Assembly (NCBI GenBank): GCA_045600965.1
Contig: JAZRYW010000033.1
Coordinates: 1-64,000, forward strand
Direction of reading: 5' to 3'
Origin: RGIG6374 sp045600965
GTDB lineage: Bacteria; Bacteroidota; Bacteroidia; Bacteroidales; UBA932
Length of the DNA: 64,000 bases
Numbering within the stretch: position 1 is the first letter of the stretch; each line of letters opens with the position of its first letter. The notes beneath the pieces were generated by a model. That model was not told the origin of the DNA and made no database searches. It saw only the letters and a program-made list of their open reading frames with translations. The position numbers and the translations under genes were made by a program. Shown here in pieces: positions 40,321 to 48,812 of this stretch.

Positions 40321-42464
40321 ATCGTCTGTCGTTTACAGAGTTCGTAGAAGAAGCCTTTTCGGTCGAAGAGGTCCTGAGGTGATCCGTCCTCCACAATATG
40401 GCCTTCGTGGAGAACTATGATGCGGTCGCAATGCTCGATTGCCGAAAGTCTGTGGGCGATGGTCACGCGGGTGCATTTGAGTTTGGCTATGTTCTCGGTC
40501 ACCTTCTTCTGGGATATGTTGTCCAGGGCCGAAGTCGCCTCGTCAAAGAAAAGGATGCTGGGTCTGTTGAGTATGGCCCTGGCTATGAGAATTCGCTGGC
40601 ACTGTCCGCCGCTGAGGCCCTTGCCGCCTTCACCGAGCACAGTGTCCATACCGTCCTTCATATTCCTTATGTCCTCATCAAGGGCCGCTATTTCAGCCAC
40701 CTCCCAGATTTCTTCGTCAGTGGCGTCAGGCTTGCCTATCTTTATGTTGTTCTTCACGGTATCCGGGAAGATGAGGATTCGCTGGGGACAATATCCTATC
40801 GCTTTGCGGAAACTTGCAAGGTTGACCTTGTCGATGTCGTATGCATCATAGAATATGGAGCCGGATGTGCATTTCTCAAGGCCCGTGAGGAGCCGCATCA
40901 GGGTGCTCTTGCCGCAGCCGGAAAGGCCTACGATGCCTATGTGCTGCCCTGCCGGAATGACCAGGGAGATGTTGTCAAGCACGGGCGACCCGTTCTCCGA
41001 ATATTTGAAGGAGACGTTGCATACCTCCACCCTTCCGGAAAGGCTGGAGACGCTGTCACAGTCGTTGCGTACCTCGCTTTCCGCCTCGATGACCGGGCGG
41101 ACCAGATTGACCGATGCTCCTATCTGTGTGAAATCGTGGGTGAGCACCTGGATTTCATTGAATCCTGTCAGCATTACGCCGAAAGCCGACATAAACGCTA
41201 TGTAGTTCGAAACCGACACACCGTATCTGTATGCGGCGATCCAGGCCACGGTGGTGGACAGCGACATCAGGGATATGGAGAACGCTTTCTGATACTTGAC
41301 GATGAAAGGGGCGTCAGAGGACACGACCTCAGACTTTGAGAACCTCCGTGCGAACTGACCGAAGGCCCGCACCTCCGCCCCGTTGTTCTTGATCTTGTGG
41401 ATGCCGGTAAAGGCATTGTACAGGAATCCGCGGCTCAGTGTCTTGTAGGGAAGGGTTTGAGCGTAGCGTACGCCGAAAGTTTTGAATATCAAGCAGGTAT
41501 ATAATATATAAACCAGCGCCACCAAAGCCACCAGCCAGGAAAGTTCAGGAGCGAAAATCGCGGCTATGAGAATATAAAGCAGTGAGAATATGGCCATCAC
41601 CGCCGTGCTTATCATCTGTCCCGTTATGAGCTGATAGACATTGTTGGCAGCAAGTGACCTGGCGCTGAGGTCTCCTGAGGAGAATTTCTTGAAGAAAGTC
41701 GTCGGGAGACTCAACAGTCGGTCGATTATGGCCGACTGGAGGGATATGTTGGTCTTGTCCTTGACGCGAAGCAAGAGCAGGTCCCTGGTCAGCGAAAGCA
41801 TCTTGGTGCTCAGACCGGCGCCGAGAAGAAGCCCGCAGATGGGAAGGATGCCGTCAGGCACGCCCGAAGGAATCACGTTCTCGAATATCTCCTTGTTCGC
41901 AAAGGGAATAAGTACACTGAGAGCCACCACAGCAACGCAGAGCAGCACGGAAACAAGGACATCACGACGGCTGATAAGGGAAATCGCATATCTGTAGAAT
42001 GCCTTCATAGTCCTTATTTCGGCAGGCATCGCCCTGTACACACAAAGAGCGTCCTTGGAGAGTCCGGACGAGGAGGTCATCTTCCCGGTTTTCCTTCCGG
42101 TGGACGCATCCAGCATACGGAAGCCGCCGGCCGTAGGGAACAAGGCCACGATGGAGCCGTCTTCCTTCCTTGTCAGACAGGGATGGCCGCAGTGCCTCCA
42201 CCACCTGCCTTCAAGTTCAACCTTGCTGCTCAACAGTCCGAGAGAACGCAGACTGACGTCAAAAGCCTCGGAGGTCTTGAAATTGTCGGGGATTTCGGCA
42301 TCACGTATGCCGCAGGCCCTCATCACCGCAAGCAGGACCGCGCGGTCAGGGTCTGCAGGCGCAGAATTCTTTCCAAGCCCTGACATCGAGTCGAACAGGC
42401 TGTTTGTCTCCCTTAAGACCTTGAGGTCATTGACCCGCCTTTCTTCTATCTTGTCCTCGTACAT
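40317..42464 (-). CDS. NHLM/NHLP-type ABC exporter, permease-ATPase with extra N-domain (ABC2-like)
   Basis: From ATG 42464 the protein has 715 residues. An N-terminal domain of about 150 residues contains EGRWWRHCGHPCLTRKEDGS and ALFPTAGGFRMLDASTGRK, the degenerate, non-catalytic domain characteristic of NHLM bacteriocin ABC2 proteins (TIGR03797). Six membrane helices follow. The ATPase has Walker A GLSGCGKSTL, signature LSGGQCQRILIA, Walker B ILFFDEATSALD and the switch VTIAHRLS. In NHLM systems such transporters export ribosomally made leader peptides fused to modified cores. The start one base after the ABC1 stop was preferred to 42509, which would run 44 bases into it. It probably forms a heterodimer with the neighbouring ABC protein. 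Confidence 0.85.
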   Translation of the reverse strand: MYEDKIEERRVNDLKVLRETNSLFDSMSGLGKNSAPADPDRAVLLAVMRACGIRDAEIPDNFKTSEAFDVSLRSLGLLSSKVELEGRWWRHCGHPCLTRKEDGSIVALFPTAGGFRMLDASTGRKTGKMTSSSGLSKDALCVYRAMPAEIRTMKAFYRYAISLISRRDVLVSVLLCVAVVALSVLIPFANKEIFENVIPSGVPDGILPICGLLLGAGLSTKMLSLTRDLLLLRVKDKTNISLQSAIIDRLLSLPTTFFKKFSSGDLSARSLAANNVYQLITGQMISTAVMAIFSLLYILIAAIFAPELSWLVALVALVYILYTCLIFKTFGVRYAQTLPYKTLSRGFLYNAFTGIHKIKNNGAEVRAFGQFARRFSKSEVVSSDAPFIVKYQKAFSISLMSLSTTVAWIAAYRYGVSVSNYIAFMSAFGVMLTGFNEIQVLTHDFTQIGASVNLVRPVIEAESEVRNDCDSVSSLSGRVEVCNVSFKYSENGSPVLDNISLVIPAGQHIGIVGLSGCGKSTLMRLLTGLEKCTSGSIFYDAYDIDKVNLASFRKAIGYCPQRILIFPDTVKNNIKIGKPDATDEEIWEVAEIAALDEDIRNMKDGMDTVLGEGGKGLSGGQCQRILIARAILNRPSILFFDEATSALDNISQKKVTENIAKLKCTRVTIAHRLSAIEHCDRIIVLHEGHIVEDGSPQDLFDRKGFFYELCKRQTI

Positions 42465-42465
42465 C

Positions 42466-44190
42466 TCAATTGTTGTCGATAAGTTTCTTGTAGAAGCCGC
42501 CCCTGGCAATCAGCTGATCGTGGGTTCCGCGTTCCACAATGTGTCCGTGGTCCATAACGATTATCTCGTCGCAGTCACGTATGGTGCTGAGCCTGTGGGC
42601 TACCATAACCAGGGACACGCCCATATTCTTCAGCGTTGCCATAAGTTTGGCTTCCGTCACTGCATCCAGGGCGGACGTGCCTTCATCCATAAGGATGAGG
42701 GTGGGCTCCTTGGCAAAGGCCGAGGCTATCTCGATGCGCTGCCTCTGTCCTCCGGAGAAATTGACTCCCGAATTCTCCACCTGGGACTCATAGGCGCCGG
42801 GACGTGATGCGATCTGCTCATGTATCTGGGCGTCGTGGCAGGCCAGTATCATTGCGAAATCCTCTATGGAATTGTCCCACATCCTCACATTGTCCGCCAC
42901 CGTGCCGTCGAACATCGCGATGGTCTGGTTGATTATGGCCACTGAATTGACAAACACGCCCCTCTCTATCTCATCCTGGCTCTTCCCGTCGAAGAGGATC
43001 TCACCGGACCACGGTCTGTAGAGGCCGGAGATGAGGTTGGTCAACGTGCTCTTGCCGCAGCCGGAGGGGCCCACGAAAGCCACTGACTTGCCCGGCTCGA
43101 GGGTAAGGTTGAAATCCGTGATGAGAGGCTCCGCCTTGCTGTCATACCCGAAGGTGACGTTCTTCATCTGGAGATGACCCCGGAGCTTGCCGTTTTCAAC
43201 CTTCACCTTCTGCTGAAGGTCGGTATCCTCCACGTCACATTCAGCATCGAGAATGCCGCTCATACGCTCGCACTTGGCCTTTATCTGCGCCAGGCGCTGA
43301 ATATCGTTGACAAGGTGGGTCACAGGGCTGACACTGGATGCCATAAATGACTGGAAGGCCATAAGCATACCGACCGTCAGATGTCCGTTTATCACATACC
43401 ACGCTCCCACACCGAGAACGAACACATCGGCCACCGCCTCAAGGATACTGGGGATGAGCTCGACCTTGGCACTGCGTGAGAGGTAGTGCACCGTGGCATT
43501 CTGAGCATCCTTGAACACGGCCGACCAGCGGCGGAAGAACGCGCGCTCGGAGCTGGTACCCTTGATGGCCTCGATATTGTCGACGACCACTGTCGTGAAG
43601 CCCTCAAGCTCGCCGTTGAGGTTCTGCATCCGGCGGCTGTCATTCACCTGGCGCTTATGAACGCCCCTGATTATGAATATGGTCAGAAGTATGTGCGCAA
43701 TGCCGAAAACGGAGAGCCAGAGACTGTACTTTATCATAAAGAACAGATAGACCACAGCAAGCAGGATGGATCCGAACATCCAGAAGAACTTGTTGACCAG
43801 AATACCGGCCAGGTCGCTCCCGATAAGGGCTCTGGACGCCAGGTCACCCGCATACTTGTCATAGAAGTAGGAAACGGGGAGCCTCAGGGAATGCCACACC
43901 GTCCTGCTCACTGAGCTGGAGGACATCCTCATCTGATGGCGCCAGGTACCGCAGGTGATGATTCTGACAATGAACTCGAAGGCCACCAGGGTGAGAGCGG
44001 CGGCCACCAGCGCCGGGAACCATGCCGTGTTGAGCCCGGTGAACACATTGTCCACCATCATCTGGCGGATGATGGGCATAGACACCTGGGGAATGATGAC
44101 GAGTATGCTTGAAATCAGAAGGATGACGAACGCTTCCTTCGTACCTTCAAGATTGGAGACAAGAAACTTTATGGTGCTGTTCTTTTTCAC
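42466..44190 (-). CDS. ABC exporter, permease-ATPase lacking a C39 peptidase domain (NHLM ABC1-like)
   Basis: The 574-residue protein starts directly with the membrane domain (FLVSNLEGTKEAFVILLIS), without the N-terminal C39 peptidase of classical NHLM ABC1 (TIGR03796) or bacteriocin ABC transporters. The ATPase has Walker A GPSGCGKSTL, signature NFSGGQRQRIEIA and the switch VMVAHRLS. Its Walker B is LILMDEGTSALD, where the usual Ala after the catalytic Glu is Gly. It overlaps the HlyD gene stop by four bases (ATGA) and sits one base before the second ABC gene. Either the substrate is not cleaved on export or a separate protease does it. Confidence 0.85.
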   Translation of the reverse strand: MKKNSTIKFLVSNLEGTKEAFVILLISSILVIIPQVSMPIIRQMMVDNVFTGLNTAWFPALVAAALTLVAFEFIVRIITCGTWRHQMRMSSSSVSRTVWHSLRLPVSYFYDKYAGDLASRALIGSDLAGILVNKFFWMFGSILLAVVYLFFMIKYSLWLSVFGIAHILLTIFIIRGVHKRQVNDSRRMQNLNGELEGFTTVVVDNIEAIKGTSSERAFFRRWSAVFKDAQNATVHYLSRSAKVELIPSILEAVADVFVLGVGAWYVINGHLTVGMLMAFQSFMASSVSPVTHLVNDIQRLAQIKAKCERMSGILDAECDVEDTDLQQKVKVENGKLRGHLQMKNVTFGYDSKAEPLITDFNLTLEPGKSVAFVGPSGCGKSTLTNLISGLYRPWSGEILFDGKSQDEIERGVFVNSVAIINQTIAMFDGTVADNVRMWDNSIEDFAMILACHDAQIHEQIASRPGAYESQVENSGVNFSGGQRQRIEIASAFAKEPTLILMDEGTSALDAVTEAKLMATLKNMGVSLVMVAHRLSTIRDCDEIIVMDHGHIVERGTHDQLIARGGFYKKLIDNN

Positions 44191-45008
44191 TTGGCTATCA
44201 GGCGGATTTTGTTGCCGGTCTCACGGACGTTCTCCATAAGGTATTGGAACACCGATCGTGCCCTTATTATGACGGTTATGTCACAGAAAGTGCCGACTCC
44301 GGTCTCGACTTCCTCCTTGAGCGGGAACGACCAGTCCAGCTGCGAGGGGTCATTCTCATCCATATCCATAGTGATGGTCACCTCGAAGACCGACCCGCTT
44401 TCAGGAAATATTTCGTCCACAATGGAACTGTTGTTCAGTTTGGTGAGCATCTCCTGACGGGTGACGGGATACTGGGAAACCGATGTCACCTTGCCGTTGA
44501 CGTAGCCCACGCGCTCCCTTGTCTCGTTGGAAGGGGTTATCTGGGCATCCTGTCCGACACGCAGTTCGCGCTGAGTGCGGAAATCCGTAAGCGCCACCAC
44601 TCTCCTGACAATCCCGGATTCGGTATCCGGCAATATATTGACTATGCCTTCGTATGCATTGAAAACGTCATTCACGGGCTTGAAATTCAGCACAGTACCG
44701 CCACAGGGAGAAGAAAGGACGCTGTATGCCCCGGCGATGGAGACGGATGCCAGAGGCTCGCCCTGCCTTACGGTCTGCCCGTTCGTGACGAAAATATCCT
44801 TGACCTGCCCGTCATAGGGGACGCTCACCTCGTAGGTCCCGGTGTCGGGGAACACCACTCCGGACATATGATCCTTGTCAGAAATGGTTCCGAAGAATAT
44901 CCAGTATACCATTGCGGCAAAAAGGAAGACAAGCGCGCCCAACGTGACCCTGGTGGCCGGTGCGGTGACCCTGATGCCCTTACGTTCCGTTTTAGAGATA
45001 TCAGCCAT
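44187..45008 (-). CDS. HlyD-type secretion adaptor (NHLM HlyD-like)
   Basis: The 273-residue product has a cytosolic N-terminus, a single membrane helix (LGALVFLFAAMVYWIFFGTI) and a periplasmic barrel-sandwich domain. EVSVPYDGQVKDIFVTNGQT and RQGEPLASV are its lipoyl-like half-motifs. QDAQITPSNETRERVGYVNG matches the beta-barrel region of the NHLM secretion protein family (TIGR03794). It lacks a long coiled-coil hairpin. ATG 45008 was chosen since a consensus promoter lies 36-67 bases upstream; the longer frame from 45074 overlaps that promoter. It is the first gene of the exporter run. Confidence 0.85.
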   Translation of the reverse strand: MADISKTERKGIRVTAPATRVTLGALVFLFAAMVYWIFFGTISDKDHMSGVVFPDTGTYEVSVPYDGQVKDIFVTNGQTVRQGEPLASVSIAGAYSVLSSPCGGTVLNFKPVNDVFNAYEGIVNILPDTESGIVRRVVALTDFRTQRELRVGQDAQITPSNETRERVGYVNGKVTSVSQYPVTRQEMLTKLNNSSIVDEIFPESGSVFEVTITMDMDENDPSQLDWSFPLKEEVETGVGTFCDITVIIRARSVFQYLMENVRETGNKIRLIAK

Positions 45009-45043
45009 TTTGGCAAGTATGAAAGTGTGATTTTTAACAGGCG

Positions 45044-45075
45044 CGAATTTACCCATTTTATGACAAATACGCAAA
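45044..45075 (-). promoter_or_regulatory. Exporter operon promoter, TTTG-N20-TAAATTCG
   Basis: Minus-strand TTTG (45072-45075) and TAAATTCG (45044-45051) are exactly 20 bases apart; only one position of the -7 box departs from consensus. The TTTG is the end of the T-tract of the upstream gene's terminator. Confidence 0.7.
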
Positions 45076-45106
45076 AAAAACAGGGCATTGTCTGACGACT
45101 GCCCTG
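45073..45106 (-). terminator. Intrinsic terminator of the OMP gene
   Basis: CAGGGCA (45081-45087) pairs with TGCCCTG (45100-45106), followed on the minus strand by eight T residues that run into the next promoter's -33 box. Confidence 0.85.
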
Positions 45107-45128
45107 CCTTTTTTTCAAATAATACGGA

Positions 45129-48100
45129 CTATCTGCCCATAGGAGGTCTTCCTCCGCCCATCGGACCACGTCCCATTCCGCCGTGTCCCATAGGACCGCG
45201 ACCCATTCCGGGGCGCTGGAAGGTTCCGAAGCGCCAGGTGAACGATACCATCACATAGCGGCCGAGAGAGTTGCTGCGGACATCCTGGATGAAGTTGTCG
45301 GTGATTGTACGGTAGGTGTTCTTTGACTGGTTGAGGATGTCATAGAGCTTGACCTGGAGGGTTGCCTGGCCCTTGAAGAGCTGGCGTGCCAGGGAGGCGT
45401 TCACCAGAGTGGTGGGAGTATAGGAATCGGAATAGTTGACATACCAGGTGTAATTGGCGTCGGCAGTGATGATCCACATCCCGGGGGTTGCGCTGAAGCT
45501 TCCGTTGACGGTATTTGTCCAGGTGGGCTTGACCTCGGTGGTGGTCATTTCGTACCACGACTTGTTGTAGCGTGTGTTGCCGCCGATTATCACCTCGAAG
45601 GTGTTGTCACGGTAGGTTGCGCGGAGGTTCTCGTTGAAGCTCACGGTGCGATAGCGGTTCTCGTCGTAGTTCCTCATATTGAGGTAGGAGTCTGCCTTGG
45701 TGGGGTCGGATTCGTTTCCGTTGATGTCATCGGCGTGACCCACATAACTCATCTGGCTGCTGTAGCTTCCGTTGGTGAAGGACATAATAGAGAAGTTGCT
45801 CTTCGCGATGGGGGCGTTCACCATAAACATACCGTTGAGACTGTAGGTTCCCTTCTTGTTGTTGAGGGGCACGGTATAGGAGACTCCCTGCCTGTCAATC
45901 CAGCTTGCATTGACGATGCTGGTGGGATTGTAGTTGACGGAGACGTTGGCGTTCAGAGTCGAGAAGGTCTTCATATCCGTATACCTGTAGTTGGTCTGGA
46001 TGCGGTGCGTGAAGGTCGGGTCGAGGTCGGGGTTACCGCGGGTGATTGACAGAGGGTTGGAATTGTCCTCGACAGGCTGCAGCTGTGTCATCGAAGGCTG
46101 GCGGGTGTTGCCGCTGTAGCGGATGCGGAGAGATGAGAAGTCGCTGAAGTCGTAGTCCAGACGGGCGTTGGGGGCGAAGTTCACCACGTTGCGGTCATAC
46201 ACCTTGCCGTTGGTCTCGTTGTGGGTGTTGGAAGGCTGGGCGGTGGCGCCTATGGTGAGTATCATCTTCTCGGTCTGCTTCTGCAGGTCGATTCCCGCGC
46301 GCTGGTTGTTCTGGATGTTGACAATCTTGTTGGAATACACGTCATCGTGAACATATGTGCCTGAAGCGTCCTTGCTGTCGGTGTTCTTCTCGGTGTCGCT
46401 GTGCGAATACGAGTACGAATAGTTGGCCGACAGATAGAAGTTCCTGCCCAGAGGCTCCGTATAGGTGGCACGTGCAGTGATGCTGGAGCTGGTGGTGTTC
46501 GAGTTGTATCTCTGGTCCACTATCTCGTCGCCCATAGGCGAATATGTCTCGTTGAGATTGATACCGTTCTTTATGTCGTTGTCGGAATAGTTGTAGTTCA
46601 GGTTGAGGGAGAATGTCCTTCCGGGTTTTCCGAGTCTCTGTCGCCACAGCAGGCGGCCGCTTGCCGTCTTGGAGAGGTTGTCGCCGCTGGAAAGGCTCGT
46701 ACCGTTGTTGACTGGGCTGCGAAGGCCGGTTGCGCTCTCATCCTCGGAACTGAACAGAGTGCGGTCCTCGAACTTCCCGTATCCAAGGCTGAACTGGGGC
46801 TCGAAGAAGATGGAGGTGTTTTCATTGAATTCCCAGTCGGCGTGAACGCCCACGCGGTGGCTGTAGGAATTCGAGATGCTGGAGCCCTGCTGGTCGTTCC
46901 AGAGTCTCGAGCCGTCCTGACGGAGGGTCTGCTTGCGGGAGTTCTGTTCCACGTAGTTGTCGTTGCCGGAGAACATATAGTTGCCTGCGAGTTCCTGGTC
47001 GTCGCTGTCGAATGTACGGGCATAGTTGGCACCGGCCATATAGGAGGTGTTGATTCCACCGCCACCGCCCATCATCATTCCGCCGCCCATTCCGCCGCCG
47101 CCCATCATTCCGCCACCCATCATTCCGCCGCCCATCATCATTCCGCCGCCCATTCCGCCGCCCATTCCGCCGCCACGGGCGCTGGACATAAGGCTGCCGG
47201 CCATATCATTGAAACCGCGGTTGTTGGTGTTGTTGGCGTTGCCGAGGAACGACAGCTGCTCGTCTTCGGTGAAGTTGGCCACGAGGCCGGAGAGCTGGAA
47301 GCGGGCATGATCCTTGAAGCCGGTGTTGTCCTCAAGCTCTATGTCATCCGCCACGTCCTGCCAGTCATATCCGCCGCCTGCGGCAATGTTTCCGAACCAG
47401 CCGTTCATCATACCCTTCATCACGGAAAGGTCGATGATGGTCTCCTCCTCACCGTCGTCGATGCCGGTGAACTCGGCCTGCTTCGACTTCTTTTCAAGCA
47501 CCTTGACCTTTTCGACAAGTTTTGCGGGAATGTTCTTGCTGGCAAGCTGGGGGTCGTCCATAAAGAAGGTCTTGCCGTCGATGGTGATCTTGTCGATGGT
47601 CTTGCCGTTGGCTGTGATGGAACCGTCCGAGCCGACCTCTACGCCGGGGAGTTTCTTGAGGAGATCCTCGAGCATATCGTTGTCGGTCACCTTGAACGAG
47701 GATGCGTTGTATTCAACAGTGTCCTTCTTCACCACTATGGGGTTTCCGACATCGGTTATGACTGCCTGGGAGATGAAATTCACGGACACCTTCATCTGGA
47801 TGTCACCGAGGTCGAGGGTTCCGTTCTCCACAGTTATTTCCTTTGTATATGTATCATATCCCATAAGTTCGGCGCGAAGCGTGTACTTTCCGTCCGCAAC
47901 CTTCTCCATCACCACCTGTCCCTTCTCATCGGTAAGGGCATACTTCGAGGGGTCCTTCTTGCCATCCACAGTGATCGAAACGGTGGCGAACTCGATGGGA
48001 GTGGAGGATCCATCCTCGACAAGCCTCAGTTTGACAGTGGACTGACCGGTCTGCGCATTGGCGGCTTCTGCGAACACGAAAAGCAGCATCACGGCCGTGG

Positions 48101-48134
48101 TAACGATTTTTCTAATCTTCATCATATCTTTCAT
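45129..48134 (-). CDS. Large outer membrane beta-barrel protein with CarboxypepD_reg-like N-domain
   Basis: The 1001-residue protein has a signal peptide (MLLFVFAEAANA), then a carboxypeptidase-regulatory-like domain (VSITVDGKKDPSKYALTDEK, residues about 30-115). A plug-like region follows (LEDLLKKLPGVEVGSDGSI, DKITIDGKTFF) and then a C-terminal barrel of the OMP_b-brl_3 type. It resembles TonB-dependent receptors, but no obvious TonB box is seen. Residues about 317-360 are almost only Gly and Met (GGGMGGGMMMGGG pattern), and the tail repeats MGRGPMG. Ligand is unknown. Met4 or Met5 (48125, 48122) are alternative starts. A terminator follows, separating it from the exporter operon. Confidence 0.85.
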   Translation of the reverse strand: MKDMMKIRKIVTTAVMLLFVFAEAANAQTGQSTVKLRLVEDGSSTPIEFATVSITVDGKKDPSKYALTDEKGQVVMEKVADGKYTLRAELMGYDTYTKEITVENGTLDLGDIQMKVSVNFISQAVITDVGNPIVVKKDTVEYNASSFKVTDNDMLEDLLKKLPGVEVGSDGSITANGKTIDKITIDGKTFFMDDPQLASKNIPAKLVEKVKVLEKKSKQAEFTGIDDGEEETIIDLSVMKGMMNGWFGNIAAGGGYDWQDVADDIELEDNTGFKDHARFQLSGLVANFTEDEQLSFLGNANNTNNRGFNDMAGSLMSSARGGGMGGGMGGGMMMGGGMMGGGMMGGGGMGGGMMMGGGGGINTSYMAGANYARTFDSDDQELAGNYMFSGNDNYVEQNSRKQTLRQDGSRLWNDQQGSSISNSYSHRVGVHADWEFNENTSIFFEPQFSLGYGKFEDRTLFSSEDESATGLRSPVNNGTSLSSGDNLSKTASGRLLWRQRLGKPGRTFSLNLNYNYSDNDIKNGINLNETYSPMGDEIVDQRYNSNTTSSSITARATYTEPLGRNFYLSANYSYSYSHSDTEKNTDSKDASGTYVHDDVYSNKIVNIQNNQRAGIDLQKQTEKMILTIGATAQPSNTHNETNGKVYDRNVVNFAPNARLDYDFSDFSSLRIRYSGNTRQPSMTQLQPVEDNSNPLSITRGNPDLDPTFTHRIQTNYRYTDMKTFSTLNANVSVNYNPTSIVNASWIDRQGVSYTVPLNNKKGTYSLNGMFMVNAPIAKSNFSIMSFTNGSYSSQMSYVGHADDINGNESDPTKADSYLNMRNYDENRYRTVSFNENLRATYRDNTFEVIIGGNTRYNKSWYEMTTTEVKPTWTNTVNGSFSATPGMWIITADANYTWYVNYSDSYTPTTLVNASLARQLFKGQATLQVKLYDILNQSKNTYRTITDNFIQDVRSNSLGRYVMVSFTWRFGTFQRPGMGRGPMGHGGMGRGPMGGGRPPMGR

Positions 48135-48209
48135 TCTTTACGTTAGTCATTATTAGAATCAAAACAATCTATAGACTCTCCAAATGCCGAAAAGTTAAAT
48201 TTCAGAAAA

Positions 48210-48812
48210 TTATTTTTTCACTTTCCCGGGGTTGGTCCTCACGAAGTCCTCCCAGGATGAGGAACTCTTCGCCGGCCTGTGCGCGGAGACAGCGCCTGAG
48301 ACGCCTGCAGCGGCCATAGGGCCGGTGGTCTGATAGAAATGGCAGAGCGCTATGGCGATGGCGTCGGTGGCATCGAGATATCCGGGGTTGAGCACCACGT
48401 CGAGCGTCTTGGCAACCATATTGCTCACCTGCTCCTTCGAAGCCGCGCCGTTGCCAGTGACGGCCACCTTGACCTTGCGCGGCGCATATTCGCAGACCTG
48501 CAGGCCGTGGGCTATTCCGGCCGCGATTGCTGCGCCCTGGGCCCTGCCGAGGGTTATCATCGACTGCGGGTTCTTGCCGTAGAACGGAGCCTCCACCGCC
48601 ATCTCCTCGGGCCTGTATCTTTCGATTATCTCCCCCACCCCCGTGTATATGCGGTTGAGCTTGGCGAAATGGTCCTTTTCCTTCTTGAGGTTGATCACGC
48701 CCATATCTATGTAGTGGGCCTTCCTGCCGTCAACAAGGATAACCCCGTAGCCTAAGATATAGGTTCCGGGGTCTATCCCGATTATGATTCGCTGCGAGGG
48801 GGCGCGGTCCAT
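48210..48812 (-). CDS. ruvC: Holliday junction endonuclease RuvC
   Basis: The 200-residue resolvase cuts Holliday junctions with RuvAB. IIIGIDPGTYILGYGVI carries the first catalytic Asp, MAVEAPFYGKNPQSMITLGRAQG the Glu (quoted in part: AVEAPFYGKN), and DATDAIAIALCHF the final Asp pair. The C-terminal 35 residues (AHRPAKSSSSWEDFV) are an extension beyond the usual 170-190 residues. The start lies one base after the serS stop, so it follows serS in an operon. Confidence 0.95.
   Translation of the reverse strand: MDRAPSQRIIIGIDPGTYILGYGVILVDGRKAHYIDMGVINLKKEKDHFAKLNRIYTGVGEIIERYRPEEMAVEAPFYGKNPQSMITLGRAQGAAIAAGIAHGLQVCEYAPRKVKVAVTGNGAASKEQVSNMVAKTLDVVLNPGYLDATDAIAIALCHFYQTTGPMAAAGVSGAVSAHRPAKSSSSWEDFVRTNPGKVKK

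Noticed and set aside
46401..48146. 581-codon open frame on the plus strand
   Set aside because: It lies fully antisense to the OMP-barrel gene and encodes His/Val-rich sequence without domains, a shadow of the codon bias.
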